A model generated the notes under the pieces. That model was not told where the DNA came from, did no database searches, and saw nothing but the letters and a program-made list of their open reading frames with translations. From NCBI RefSeq assembly GCF_001885945.1, contig NZ_JXKQ01000007.1:1-64000 (forward strand): DNA of 64,000 nt, read 5' to 3'. Source of the DNA: Enterococcus hermanniensis (lineage in GTDB: Bacteria > Bacillota > Bacilli > Lactobacillales > Enterococcaceae). The position numbers and the translations under genes were made by a program. Shown here piece by piece: positions 8,122 to 16,700 of this stretch (position 1 is its first letter; each line of letters begins with the position of its first letter).

Positions 8122-8820
8122 ATGAATACTATTGGTCCTATTCTTCTTATCGTAAGTTTCTTAGGTATGATAATTACTGCGATCATTGTTAATAGAAAAA
8201 GAAAAAAACAGCAAGATTACACGCTAACCAGACGAATACTTATTATGTTTACAGCAATACTAATTCTAACTGTAATATTTGCGAAACTAACAGACACAAA
8301 AGATTCTGCAAAATCATCCAGTGTAGAAAGTAGTTCTACTATTAAAGAGACATCTGAAAGTGAGCAAATTTCAAGCAGTAGCACTGAAACTTCAACTGAA
8401 GAGTCTGGTTCTACTATTGAATCAAGCTCTTCAAGTGAATCAGATTCGATTAATACGCAGATCGCTGCCTATCTCGAACAAAATAAAGGATTTGCAAATG
8501 GTACATTAGATGAAAATGGAAATCCTACGGAAAATGGCACGCCTAATCCTGTGTTTAATTGGGCTTTAACTATTAGTGAAATAGATTACGAAGAAAACCT
8601 TCTTAAAGTAAATGTGAACGATAATTTCCTAACGCTTAGCCAAACTGATGCTAGCTCAGCTATTCTTTCTGCTCAGAACGCTGCTGTTTCGATTGTAAGC
8701 GAAAGCGAAAATTGGGATATGGATAAAGCCAGCGATGGAATTTTTACCCAAATTTACTATAACGGTAATGTAATTGGCAGATCAAAAATGACTGACGTTA
8801 AAGAATTTAAGTGGAAATAA
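8122..8820 (+). CDS. Ser/Thr-rich membrane-anchored protein
   Basis: 232 residues. Two hydrophobic segments (about 3-22 and 38-54) flank a short Lys/Arg-rich loop. A low-complexity Ser/Glu/Thr spacer follows (about 62-110), then a globular C-terminal domain of ~110 residues. That domain is probably outside the cell. GGAGGAATAAAA precedes the ATG. Similar membrane proteins are frequent between the ImmA gene and the integrase in enterococcal and streptococcal prophages. Function unknown; exclusion of other phages is possible. Confidence 0.65.
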   Translation: MNTIGPILLIVSFLGMIITAIIVNRKRKKQQDYTLTRRILIMFTAILILTVIFAKLTDTKDSAKSSSVESSSTIKETSESEQISSSSTETSTEESGSTIESSSSSESDSINTQIAAYLEQNKGFANGTLDENGNPTENGTPNPVFNWALTISEIDYEENLLKVNVNDNFLTLSQTDASSAILSAQNAAVSIVSESENWDMDKASDGIFTQIYYNGNVIGRSKMTDVKEFKWK

Positions 8821-8984
8821 TTGGTTTGACGCTAAGAAAAAAGACTTACTGGGGTTGTAAAAAAGCTCTACCCTACTGGCGACTCTGGGACAATTAGATA
8901 GAAAATACCAAGCTGAAAACACGGATAAAAGATTTTATCTTTAAGGTCTTCCATCCATGTTTATCAAAGAAATGAGGTTATAAA

Positions 8985-9755
8985 ATGAAAATGATGACTC
9001 TTTGTATCAAATGTTATTCATCATTCAACATTGAAATTGATAATGAATTTTTTGAAGGAAAACAAATTACATGCCCTCACGGACACAACTATTACTATTT
9101 TCCAGAAAGTCCAAAATATCCTTTTTTATTTCAGTTATCAATTAGAGCCTTTAGAAATGGTTACTACTCAGAAGCCTTCCAAGCTCTATACTCAGGCTTT
9201 GAATCTTTCAAGGAAGAGTATGTCGGCATTCATTATTACTCTCAATCCAAAAATATTGATAAAGTTACCGCGTTGATGAAACGAATAAATCGCTCGGAAA
9301 AAATCGACGGAGCTTTTACCCTCTCTTATGCGGAAGATTTTGGAGAGCTTCCAAAAAAAATGCCTAACAATTTAATCGAAAAGCGAAACAAGATTATTCA
9401 CTCTGGGGATTTCCCGACTAAAGAAATTATTACAAAAATGGGGAATTGGATATTCTCATTTGTTCTTACAGTTCACGAAAAATTTAATAAAAATCGCGTT
9501 GAAAATTTCGATACATCTAGCCTTGTGTATACTTCCGAAAAGACAACAAAAAAGATTGCTGATAAAGGATTCAATATCAATAATATAGATAAAGATTTCA
9601 ACGTTAACTACGTGAGACAAAGTTTGGCAATAACTGCAATATCTCCAAATATTATTTTAAACGACACCATTGATAACCCTTATGAATATTTTGTTTCTGA
9701 TCCACTATATTCCAGTGCGTTTGATCAAGTTTATACAAATCAAGAATTCGCATAA
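8985..9755 (+). CDS. zinc-ribbon protein with HEPN-like motif
   Basis: 256 residues. The N-terminus carries C7-x2-C10 and C30-P-H-G-H, a zinc-ribbon-like set. The middle is helical and contains RNKIIH at residues 134-139, matching the R-x4-H motif of HEPN ribonuclease domains, preceded by the ALYSGFESFKEEY helix and followed by a long hydrophobic helix as in HEPN folds. GAGG precedes the ATG. It lies between the exclusion-type genes and the integrase, a usual place for lysogenic-conversion genes. An abortive-infection RNase role is plausible but unproven; no partner nucleotidyltransferase or antitoxin is visible. Confidence 0.6.
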   Translation: MKMMTLCIKCYSSFNIEIDNEFFEGKQITCPHGHNYYYFPESPKYPFLFQLSIRAFRNGYYSEAFQALYSGFESFKEEYVGIHYYSQSKNIDKVTALMKRINRSEKIDGAFTLSYAEDFGELPKKMPNNLIEKRNKIIHSGDFPTKEIITKMGNWIFSFVLTVHEKFNKNRVENFDTSSLVYTSEKTTKKIADKGFNINNIDKDFNVNYVRQSLAITAISPNIILNDTIDNPYEYFVSDPLYSSAFDQVYTNQEFA

Positions 9756-9892
9756 ACAAAATACACGTTGTTTTCTTCAACAATATCAGGTGATTCAGAT
9801 TCATCAGATCCATCGTCATAGATATTTACAAAAATCATTTTTTTGTTTTGATCTAACATTTCTAGTTTTTCAATTAATTCCTTAACAGTCAT
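9740..9892 (-). CDS. small acidic phage protein
   Basis: A 50-residue frame starting MTVKELIEKLEMLDQN, with a run of acidic residues (YDDGSDESESPD) in the middle. AGGGGGGGATAACA before the ATG is a strong ribosome binding site. It is convergent with the HEPN-like gene and overlaps its last 16 bases. Small acidic proteins of this start type are common near phage integrases. Function unknown. Confidence 0.55.
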   Translation of the reverse strand: MTVKELIEKLEMLDQNKKMIFVNIYDDGSDESESPDIVEENNVYFVYANS

Positions 9893-9940
9893 TGTTATCC
9901 CCCCCTAATTGGATGACTTTTTCTCAATCCAATTATAACA

Positions 9941-9977
9941 CCAAAAAAGAGATTAGCCTTCGGGCTTTTCTTTTTAA
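9941..9977 (+). terminator. probable intrinsic terminator
   Basis: AGCC-TTCG-GGCT is a short GC stem with a UUCG tetraloop, flanked by an A-rich left arm and a T-rich right arm ending in T5. It probably ends the rightward lysogeny transcript before the integrase gene, and its A/T symmetry could also let it work leftward. Confidence 0.55.
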
Positions 9978-9985
9978 CTATTAAA

Positions 9986-9999
9986 CGAACGTACGTTTG
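9986..9999. promoter_or_regulatory. LexA box upstream of integrase
   Basis: CGAACGTACGTTTG matches the Firmicutes LexA consensus CGAAC-RNRY-GTTYG at every defined position. It lies 112 bases upstream of the integrase ATG and 94 bases upstream of the divergent 50-residue gene. A TATAAA word starts at 10000, directly beside the box. Binding here would place one of these genes under SOS control. Confidence 0.75.
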
Positions 10000-10110
10000 T
10001 ATAAATCAACTGAGTTTTATATTCAAATAAATATTTTTATTATCAAATTAGCAATAATACTAGCTATTTTGTATCCGGCAAATAAATACATATACAAGGT
10101 GGTTTTATTT

Positions 10111-11247
10111 ATGTGGATTGAAGAAGTAACAAATCCTAAAGGAAAAAGAGTTTATAAATATAATGAACGCTATTTTGACCCAAAAACAAATCGAAGAAAA
10201 AAAGTATCAGTGACAATGCCTAATAAAGCACGTGATACCAAAAAAGAAGCTCAAAAGCTGCTAGACAGCAAGATTGATCTACGACTCAATCAAAAGACTT
10301 TAAAAAAACCTACTCTCACCTTTCACGATTTGATAGATGAATGGTTACCTTATTATCAAAAACAAGTCAAAGAAGCTACATACTATGCAACTAAGTATAC
10401 ATTTAATACCCTAAAGAATTATATCCCCGATACTTGGATAGTTTCATCGATAACAGCTTCTGATTTAGTTGACGTTTTAGAAAAAATTCTTTATTCAAAT
10501 GACTTATCTAATAATTACATATCGACAATGAAAGGAAAAATGAACAAATTATTTACCTATGCTGTAAAACGTCAATATATTGATGCTAATCCAATTGCGG
10601 GCGTTGTAATTGAGCGAAAACTTGATAATAGAAGTGGAAAAATCAAAGATAAATTTTTGGAAGATGATGAATATAGTCGTTTGATAGACTATGTGGCTCC
10701 TAGAAATAAAAGATACGCACTATTATTTCAGTGGTTGTATTACACTGGTATGCGTCCTGGCGAAGCCTTAGCGTTGAATAAGACGGATGTTTCTAAGACT
10801 TCTGATGGCAGTTTTCACGTTAATATTACTGGTACTATGATGGATAGACGTAGAGTTAAAGATATGAAAAAATCTGATTCTACTAAAAGTAGTGCTGGAA
10901 TGCGGGAAATAGATTTACCTAAAATGGCAATTGAGGTTTACCATGAACTTTTAGAAATAAGTCCTACAGGCCATTTTCTATTTCAAACATCGAGAGGTAC
11001 ACCTCTGCAAAATTCTGGATTAAACACTTATCTAAGAAATCATAAACAAAAAATGAAAATAGATAAGCCTTTGAGTTTACATATTTTTAGACATACTCAT
11101 ATTTCCAAGTTAGCAGAATTAGGTGTTCCATTATATGTTATTCAAGATCGTGTCGGGCATGAGCATAGTGATATTACTGAAAAGATTTATACGCACGTTA
11201 CGAAGAATTCAAAACAACGATTAAAAGAGAATTTAGAAAAATTGTAG
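10111..11247 (+). CDS. int: tyrosine site-specific integrase
   Basis: 378 residues from the ATG at 10111, preceded by AAGGTGG; the frame is open further upstream but that stretch is hydrophobic and lacks an RBS. It has an N-terminal arm-binding domain (about 1-55), a SAM-like core-binding domain (about 65-165), and a catalytic domain with the Arg in TGMRPGEAL, the HxxR set in LHIFRHTH, the second His in VGHEHSDITEK and the nucleophile Tyr in IYTHVT. All catalytic residues are present. It is the last gene of the element, so the chromosomal junction (attR or attL) should lie just downstream. A LexA box lies upstream. Confidence 0.95.
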   Translation: MWIEEVTNPKGKRVYKYNERYFDPKTNRRKKVSVTMPNKARDTKKEAQKLLDSKIDLRLNQKTLKKPTLTFHDLIDEWLPYYQKQVKEATYYATKYTFNTLKNYIPDTWIVSSITASDLVDVLEKILYSNDLSNNYISTMKGKMNKLFTYAVKRQYIDANPIAGVVIERKLDNRSGKIKDKFLEDDEYSRLIDYVAPRNKRYALLFQWLYYTGMRPGEALALNKTDVSKTSDGSFHVNITGTMMDRRRVKDMKKSDSTKSSAGMREIDLPKMAIEVYHELLEISPTGHFLFQTSRGTPLQNSGLNTYLRNHKQKMKIDKPLSLHIFRHTHISKLAELGVPLYVIQDRVGHEHSDITEKIYTHVTKNSKQRLKENLEKL

Positions 11248-11253
11248 CACCTT

Positions 11254-11274
11254 GCCCCTTTTCTGCCCCTTTTC
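11254..11274. repeat. tandem 10-base repeat downstream of integrase
   Basis: GCCCCTTTTC occurs twice, at 11254-11263 and 11265-11274, within seven bases of the integrase stop codon. Short direct repeats at this place are typical of integrase arm-binding sites, and the attachment core is expected nearby. The core itself cannot be named because the other end of the element is outside the window. Confidence 0.45.
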
Positions 11275-11327
11275 AAAAATATTTAGCAATTTTTTCTATC
11301 GATATCTTTTCTTTCGATAACAATATT

Positions 11328-11357
11328 AAAAAAAGAGTCCTTATCATATAAGGACTC
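11328..11357 (-). terminator. intrinsic terminator of the 41-residue gene
   Basis: A perfect 10-base stem (GAGTCCTTAT at 11335-11344 with ATAAGGACTC at 11348-11357) and a three-base loop. Read on the minus strand it is followed by T7, so it ends the leftward transcript of the small membrane protein gene. Confidence 0.8.
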
Positions 11358-11399
11358 AAACGTTTTAAAAAACAAATTACAGCAAAATCATTTCTTAAA

Positions 11400-11525
11400 T
11401 TAAAAAATCTTTCCGGTTCTTACGGCATAAATAGTTAAAGAAATCAGAATGAACAACGCCAACATTTCCAATAGAAAGTCAGTAGATTTTACCTCATTTT
11501 TCGAAGTGTTCTTTTCTTGTTTCAT
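11400..11525 (-). CDS. 41-residue single-span membrane protein
   Basis: Starts MKQEKNTSKNEVKSTDF and continues with one hydrophobic helix (about residues 18-36), then the basic end RTGKIF. AGGAGGG lies 14 bases before the ATG, slightly long spacing. A strong terminator follows. The gene lies outside the phage element and next to its boundary. Topology suggests a cytoplasmic N-terminus and a single span; no function can be inferred. Confidence 0.6.
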   Translation of the reverse strand: MKQEKNTSKNEVKSTDFLLEMLALFILISLTIYAVRTGKIF

Positions 11526-11766
11526 TGTGCTATTCGAGCCCTCCTCACTTTTACAATGTAAGGATAACAAACGATTGGTATAGCAAGTTAATATTTTTTT
11601 ATTAATTTGATTAGAATTTAATTACCATCATCTAATCTAACCGTGTGGAGTTTCATCCTGTACTAATGCTATTTGTTGTTAAATATGCTTGAATAGAAAC
11701 AGCGTTTTTTTTGCTATTTTTACTGTTAAATTTCTTACAACAGTGCATATGAATGAGGGGGAACCT

Positions 11767-13191
11767 ATGGAACAACAGCAAAAAGATACTCACCACACAA
11801 AAGAGATGAGTCTATTAGGCTTGAGCATGATCGTCATCGGATCGATGCTTGGTGGTGGTGTTTTCAATTTACCGAGTAGTATCTCACAATCAGCTGGTGT
11901 GATTGCCTCACTGATTGCTTGGTTTATTACTGGTACTGGCGTTTTCTTTATTGCCAAAGTATTTCAAACATTATCAAAAGAAGAACCCGATATTATTGGC
12001 GGCATTTATTATTATGCTAAAGACGGATTTGGTGATTATGTTGGTTTTAACTCAGCTTGGGGTTACTGGTTAAGCAATATTATCGGAAATGTCTCGTTTG
12101 TCATTTTATTTTTAGATGCATTGAGCAAATTTATTCCGCAAATTGGTGGTTCTGGTGGGCGAATTGGTCTATTCCTCGGAACATTTATGATTTGGGGTGT
12201 CATCTTTTTAGTTGCTCGGGGCATTCGAACAGCTAGCCTTTTAAATACAATTGCAACAGGTGCCAAAGTTATCCCTATTTTAATGGCTATTTTTCTTTTA
12301 TTTATTCATTTTAAATACCATATCTTTTCATTAGATGTCTTTGCAAAAAATATTGAAGCCAATGGACAACATCTAGGTAGCATTCCGACACAAGTTCGCC
12401 ATGCGATGTTACAGACGATGTGGGTATTCGTAGGAATCGAAGGTGCGGTCGTTTTATCGGGTCGGGCAAAACGTGCGCGTGATGTTGGACGTGCTACACT
12501 GATTGGTTATACGCTCACACTGGCTATTTACGTTTTAATCGTTATGCTAAGCTTTGGTTCATTACCGCAAGAACAACTAGCCAATTTATCTAGTCCTTCT
12601 TTAGGTGGTGTACTGCAAGCCTCTACGGGTAAATGGGCTGCAAATATGATTAATATTGGGGTCATTATATCTGTCCTAGGGGCTTGGATTTCATGGACGA
12701 TCTTAGCTGCAGAGATTTCTTTCGATGCCGCTCAAGACAAGATGTTTCCAGCTTTTCTTGGCAAAGCAAATAAACAAAATGCCCCTGTAAATGCCTTAAT
12801 CGTGAATGGCGTTATCATGCAGATCGTCTTTTTGATTTCACGTTGGGCGATGGATGCGTTTGAAGCTGTCACAAATACAGCTACGACGATGGTTTTAGTA
12901 CCCTACGTTTTATCTGCGGCCTTCTTATGGCAAGTAGCTCGGACTAAACAACATAAGGGGCAACAATTTTTAGCTTTCGGCGGAATCCTCTATGGTATCT
13001 ATATGCTTTATTCATCTGGTGCCTTGAATCTTTTATACTGCATCGGAATTTATGCATTAAGTTTTGTCTTTTGGTTATGGAACAGCCATACGTATCAACG
13101 CCCTGTTTTCAATACTAAACGTGATAAAATATTATTCATTGTTATCACCGGTCTAGGAATTTTGAGCTTGATTATTTTTCTTTTCAATTGA
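11767..13191 (+). CDS. APC-family basic amino acid antiporter
   Basis: 474 residues from the ATG at 11767, five bases after GAGGGGGA; an upstream TTG-initiated extension to 11689 is less likely. About 12 membrane helices. The first helix has the SMIVIGSMLGGGVFNLPSS pattern (GSxxGGG substrate loop) of the basic amino acid/polyamine antiporter family, whose members exchange arginine/ornithine or lysine/cadaverine. No arc or decarboxylase genes are adjacent, so the substrate is not defined. Monocistronic: the phage element lies upstream and a bidirectional terminator downstream. Confidence 0.8.
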   Translation: MEQQQKDTHHTKEMSLLGLSMIVIGSMLGGGVFNLPSSISQSAGVIASLIAWFITGTGVFFIAKVFQTLSKEEPDIIGGIYYYAKDGFGDYVGFNSAWGYWLSNIIGNVSFVILFLDALSKFIPQIGGSGGRIGLFLGTFMIWGVIFLVARGIRTASLLNTIATGAKVIPILMAIFLLFIHFKYHIFSLDVFAKNIEANGQHLGSIPTQVRHAMLQTMWVFVGIEGAVVLSGRAKRARDVGRATLIGYTLTLAIYVLIVMLSFGSLPQEQLANLSSPSLGGVLQASTGKWAANMINIGVIISVLGAWISWTILAAEISFDAAQDKMFPAFLGKANKQNAPVNALIVNGVIMQIVFLISRWAMDAFEAVTNTATTMVLVPYVLSAAFLWQVARTKQHKGQQFLAFGGILYGIYMLYSSGALNLLYCIGIYALSFVFWLWNSHTYQRPVFNTKRDKILFIVITGLGILSLIIFLFN

Positions 13192-13200
13192 ATTAATAAA

Positions 13201-13235
13201 AAAGACCACTAGCACTTATCACGCTAGTGGTCTTT
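13201..13235. terminator. bidirectional intrinsic terminator
   Basis: AAAGACCACTAGC at 13201-13213 pairs with GCTAGTGGTCTTT at 13223-13235, flanked by A and T runs on both sides. It separates the convergent permease and acetyltransferase genes. Confidence 0.85.
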
Positions 13236-13236
13236 T

Positions 13237-13773
13237 TTATAATTGATTATACGGAATAAATGCTGGATACTTACCTTGTGGTTCGCTTAAAAATTTTTGC
13301 AACCACAGGACATCATGCCATTGGTCAAATTTATAACCGATTTTAGGAAATCGTGCCACTTGTTGATAGCCCAATTTCTCATGGAAATGGATACTTCCAT
13401 CATTTCCACCGGTGATGCAGGCAGTTAAAATCGCGACATTTTGTTTTTTCAGTGCTTGCTCTAGTGCTTGATACAAGCATTTTCCTGCACCATTTCCCCG
13501 TTTATTTTGATTTACATACACACTGACTTCTACAGCCCAGTCGTAAGCAGCACGATCTTTATAGGCGTGAGCATACGCATAGCCCAAAATTTCAGCATTT
13601 TTTTCTGCTACAAAATAAGGGTATTTTTCTTGAATCTCAAGTATCCGCTGAGAAAATTCTTCTTTGCTGGGTACTTCATAATCAAAAGTAATTGTTGTTT
13701 CTTTTACATAAGGTGCATAAATTGTTACTAATTCTTGCGCGTCCGCAGTCGTTGCTTCCCGAATGGTTATCAT
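13237..13773 (-). CDS. GNAT N-acetyltransferase, phosphinothricin acetyltransferase-like
   Basis: 178 residues. It starts MITIREATTADAQELVTIYAPY and contains the acetyl-CoA binding loop in KRGNGAGKCLYQALE, followed by GSIHFHEKLGYQ and VLWLQKFL near the end. This order matches the Pat/YwnH-type GNAT enzymes that acetylate small amines or amino-acid analogues. Single gene with its own GGAGG ribosome binding site. Substrate unknown; herbicide resistance should not be assumed. Confidence 0.8.
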   Translation of the reverse strand: MITIREATTADAQELVTIYAPYVKETTITFDYEVPSKEEFSQRILEIQEKYPYFVAEKNAEILGYAYAHAYKDRAAYDWAVEVSVYVNQNKRGNGAGKCLYQALEQALKKQNVAILTACITGGNDGSIHFHEKLGYQQVARFPKIGYKFDQWHDVLWLQKFLSEPQGKYPAFIPYNQL

Positions 13774-13826
13774 CTAACCCCTCCTTATTTTTATCATCCT
13801 ACCATTTTAATTGATTGAAAAAAAGC

Positions 13827-14180
13827 TTATTTTTCTACTAAGCCAAAAGTCATACCAATAATCAAAATGACTAAAACAATCAGAGTAATGATGACATACA
13901 AATAATCTTTCTCTTTTGCAAAAGCAACTATGGAGACCACGACTCGCAACACTGGGGTCAAAATCAAACAAAATAGTCCTAACATAATAAATGCTTCGCC
14001 ATTCAATTTGAGTACACCTTGGAAAATCAACCACAAATCAGTTGGTACTTGATCATTGGCGGGTTGGAAAAAAAGTAATAGCATACCGATTACGATGATC
14101 CCTGCCGAAACAACCACACCAATACGTAAAATATAGCCGATCGATCGCTCTATTTTTAGCATCTCTTCTTTATTTTCCAT
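13827..14180 (-). CDS. DUF1634 membrane protein, partner of TauE/SafE permease
   Basis: 117 residues with three hydrophobic helices (about 15-37, 54-75, 93-114). Its start overlaps the last base of the TauE/SafE gene, so the two are cotranslated. DUF1634 proteins occur almost always next to TauE-type permeases and are presumed accessory subunits. No motif gives a more precise role. Confidence 0.75.
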   Translation of the reverse strand: MENKEEMLKIERSIGYILRIGVVVSAGIIVIGMLLLFFQPANDQVPTDLWLIFQGVLKLNGEAFIMLGLFCLILTPVLRVVVSIVAFAKEKDYLYVIITLIVLVILIIGMTFGLVEK

Positions 14181-15028
14181 TAAATCATCACCCCAAATCC
14201 ACGAAGAACCATTTGAATTCCCATAAATAGTAAAATTGGAATAAAAATCATTCGTATCACTATTGGTTTTAATCGTTGCATGATCCTAGAACCCATCGTC
14301 GCTCCGGCTAATACGCCTAAAGCAAGTGGCGCTGCGATTTGAGGTAAAATAGCACCGCTAAAAAAGTAAACGGTCGCTGAAGCTGCTGCTGTAACCCCCA
14401 TCATCAAATTACTAGTTGCACTTGAGGGTTTCAACGGCATTTTCATGATCGTGTCCATTGCGGTCACTTTGAATACCCCACTTCCGATTCCTAATAATCC
14501 TGAAGCAATTCCTGCTCCAAACATCATTGCAAATCCGCCCGGAACTTTTTCGACTTGGTAATCGATCTGCTTATCTAAAACCTTATCATAATATGAACCA
14601 TTCAATTTCAATTTTTCGGCTAAAGAATCCTCAGCAGCTTTGGTACTATTTTTCTCAGCTTTTCCTCGTAATTTTTGAACCATATTCACCACGGAAAATA
14701 AAAGAAAACCACCGAATAAAATAAATAAAAACCCCGTTGGAACAACTCCTGATAACAAAGCCCCAACGATTGCCCCAATCGTAGTTGCAATCTCCAGAAA
14801 CATCGCAACACGTAAATTCAACATGTCATCTTTTAAATAAGCGATCGTTGCACCTGAGCTCGTTGCGATCACACAGACAATACTAGCTGCGATCGCATAC
14901 TTTATGTCTAACCCCATCACTAAGGTTAAAAAAGGTGTTAAAATAATTCCCCCACCGATTCCCAAAATCGAACCCAATATCCCAGCTAATATGCCGGTCA
15001 CAAGTAATAACACTATCTGACTAAGCAT
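14180..15028 (-). CDS. TauE/SafE-family anion permease
   Basis: 282 residues, about eight membrane helices in two halves. The duplicated glycine-rich motif is visible as GSILGIGGGIILTPFL near residue 20 and as ASGLLGIGSGVFKV near residue 178. The family exports sulfite, sulfoacetate or related organosulfur anions. A soluble loop of ~45 residues lies between the halves. Paired with a DUF1634 gene; no sulfur-metabolism gene is adjacent, so the substrate is open. Confidence 0.85.
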   Translation of the reverse strand: MLSQIVLLLVTGILAGILGSILGIGGGIILTPFLTLVMGLDIKYAIAASIVCVIATSSGATIAYLKDDMLNLRVAMFLEIATTIGAIVGALLSGVVPTGFLFILFGGFLLFSVVNMVQKLRGKAEKNSTKAAEDSLAEKLKLNGSYYDKVLDKQIDYQVEKVPGGFAMMFGAGIASGLLGIGSGVFKVTAMDTIMKMPLKPSSATSNLMMGVTAAASATVYFFSGAILPQIAAPLALGVLAGATMGSRIMQRLKPIVIRMIFIPILLFMGIQMVLRGFGVMI

Positions 15029-15115
15029 AACTTCCCGCCTTTCTTGTAGCTATTATAACGCAAGTTACTAAAGAATCAGCTAGTAATTACCTTAGTTGTT
15101 CCTTCCAGAATGAAC

Positions 15116-16681
15116 TCACAAATTCAATTGTTCATGTAATAATTTTTTCACACGGTCCAATTCATCTTGTGGAACCCTTTGGTAAGAAATTCCTTCCTCT
15201 CCTGTATAACCATCGCCCGTAAAGCCTTCGCCTTGAAGTTGTTCGCTATCGATTTGTTTAAGCGCCGAGCGATAACTTTTCAGAATCTGCTGCATTTGAT
15301 CGAATGTTAAATCTGTCTTTCCATTCTCGCCGATGCTGTCTAAGATTTTTTGATAATTGAAGAGACTTTTAGGAGACAAAATTTTGTCTACCAATAATTC
15401 GATTACTTCTCTTTGTCGTCCTTGTCTACCATAATCTCCCGTAGGGTCTTCGTAACGCATTCTAGAATATTGAAGAGCTTCCCAACCATTCAAGTGCTGT
15501 TTTCCTTTAGGATAATTGATTCCTTCTGCAGAAAAAGCAAAATCATTATCCACCGTCACTCCACCGACTGCATCGACTAACGTTTCTAACCCGTCCATGT
15601 TTACAGAGACATAATGATGCAGTGGTATGTCTAGCATATTTTCTACTGAATCCATGATCATTTCTGGTCCACCGATTGAATGGGCATGATTTATTTTATC
15701 TTCATAATCAGCACCGACGATTTCGGTATATGAATCTCGCGGAATGCTCGTCAATGTTGTCTTTTTCGTTTCATTGTTTAGTGTTGCGACCATAATCGTG
15801 TTTGCACGATAATCGGTTTGGCGTTTAGAATCATTGGCTATCCCAAGAATCAAAATACTCATTGGCTCTGAAGCCTCGGGCGCTTTAGTTTTTCTCGTGC
15901 CTTCAATCGGTGCGTACATAGAATCAGCCATTTTTTGAGAGCTATGATGAAGCTTTAAGGCAAATACACTGATTCCTGAAACGAAAGTCAGTAATAACAC
16001 CAAACTGCCTAAGAGTATTTTTTGCCAAGTTGAAAAGATCGAGGTACGACTTCTCCTTGAATCACTCGGAAAAGAAAGCAAATAGCGATAAAACAAAGCG
16101 GCTGTTCCTAGAGTCACTCCTACAGCTAAGAATATTCCGGCTAAAACATCACTAATATAATGGACGCCTAAATAAATTCTCCCGCCCATAATCAATAGCG
16201 CAAATAAACCTAAGCCTAATTTCAACCCTTTTGACACTCTCTTTTCTAGGAAAACAGCAATAACTAAAAATGAACAAATCAACGTTGTAACCAACAGGGA
16301 GTGACCACTAGGGAAACTGTAAGAATTTCGCGTAATATATTGAAGTTGCTCCGGTCTAGTACGTTGAATCAAATGTTTTAAGACATAGCCCACTGCGCTT
16401 ACAAAAAATAGATTTAGAAACCCCCAAATAATCAATCGATTTTGTTTTATCTTTAACAAATATAGTGAATACAAACTAAATAATACTAAAATCGGTCCAA
16501 TTGTTGCTATTTTGGCAACCCATCCTACTACAGTAGTAACAACGGATATATTTGGGATACGATGATTTATAAAAAAATGATCCATCCCTTGCAACCAATG
16601 TGCATCGATCGTAACAGCGATACTAAGACCTAGTAATGCTATCAGTGCTACGCTACTAGTTAAAAAATATTTTTTTCGCAT
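15116..16681 (-). CDS. PAP2 phosphatase fused to LytR-CpsA-Psr enzyme
   Basis: 521 residues. The N-terminal ~200 residues form a membrane PAP2 domain with all three motifs (KHLIQRTRP, SFPSGHS, GRIYLGVHYISDV), which hydrolyse lipid pyrophosphates such as undecaprenyl pyrophosphate. After another membrane helix (about 220-242), an extracellular LCP domain follows (YRANTIMVATL, SIPRDSYTEI, KINHAHSIGG, LQYSRMRYED), which ligates teichoic acids or polysaccharides onto peptidoglycan. Both catalytic sets look intact. It is the third gene after the M-box, behind two SEDS genes, so lipid-carrier recycling and polymer attachment may be co-controlled with glycan synthesis. Confidence 0.9.
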   Translation of the reverse strand: MRKKYFLTSSVALIALLGLSIAVTIDAHWLQGMDHFFINHRIPNISVVTTVVGWVAKIATIGPILVLFSLYSLYLLKIKQNRLIIWGFLNLFFVSAVGYVLKHLIQRTRPEQLQYITRNSYSFPSGHSLLVTTLICSFLVIAVFLEKRVSKGLKLGLGLFALLIMGGRIYLGVHYISDVLAGIFLAVGVTLGTAALFYRYLLSFPSDSRRSRTSIFSTWQKILLGSLVLLLTFVSGISVFALKLHHSSQKMADSMYAPIEGTRKTKAPEASEPMSILILGIANDSKRQTDYRANTIMVATLNNETKKTTLTSIPRDSYTEIVGADYEDKINHAHSIGGPEMIMDSVENMLDIPLHHYVSVNMDGLETLVDAVGGVTVDNDFAFSAEGINYPKGKQHLNGWEALQYSRMRYEDPTGDYGRQGRQREVIELLVDKILSPKSLFNYQKILDSIGENGKTDLTFDQMQQILKSYRSALKQIDSEQLQGEGFTGDGYTGEEGISYQRVPQDELDRVKKLLHEQLNL

Positions 16682-16700
16682 AATTAACCTCTATTCTCTA

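Noticed and set aside
8821-8984. Possible small gene or relic between the Ser-rich and HEPN-like genes
   Set aside because: An open stretch reading KRLTGVVKKLYPTGDSG exists but has no start or RBS and no family match that I know.
11254-11280. Exact attachment core of the phage element
   Set aside because: The other end is outside the window, so the duplicated core cannot be identified; only the repeat is reported.
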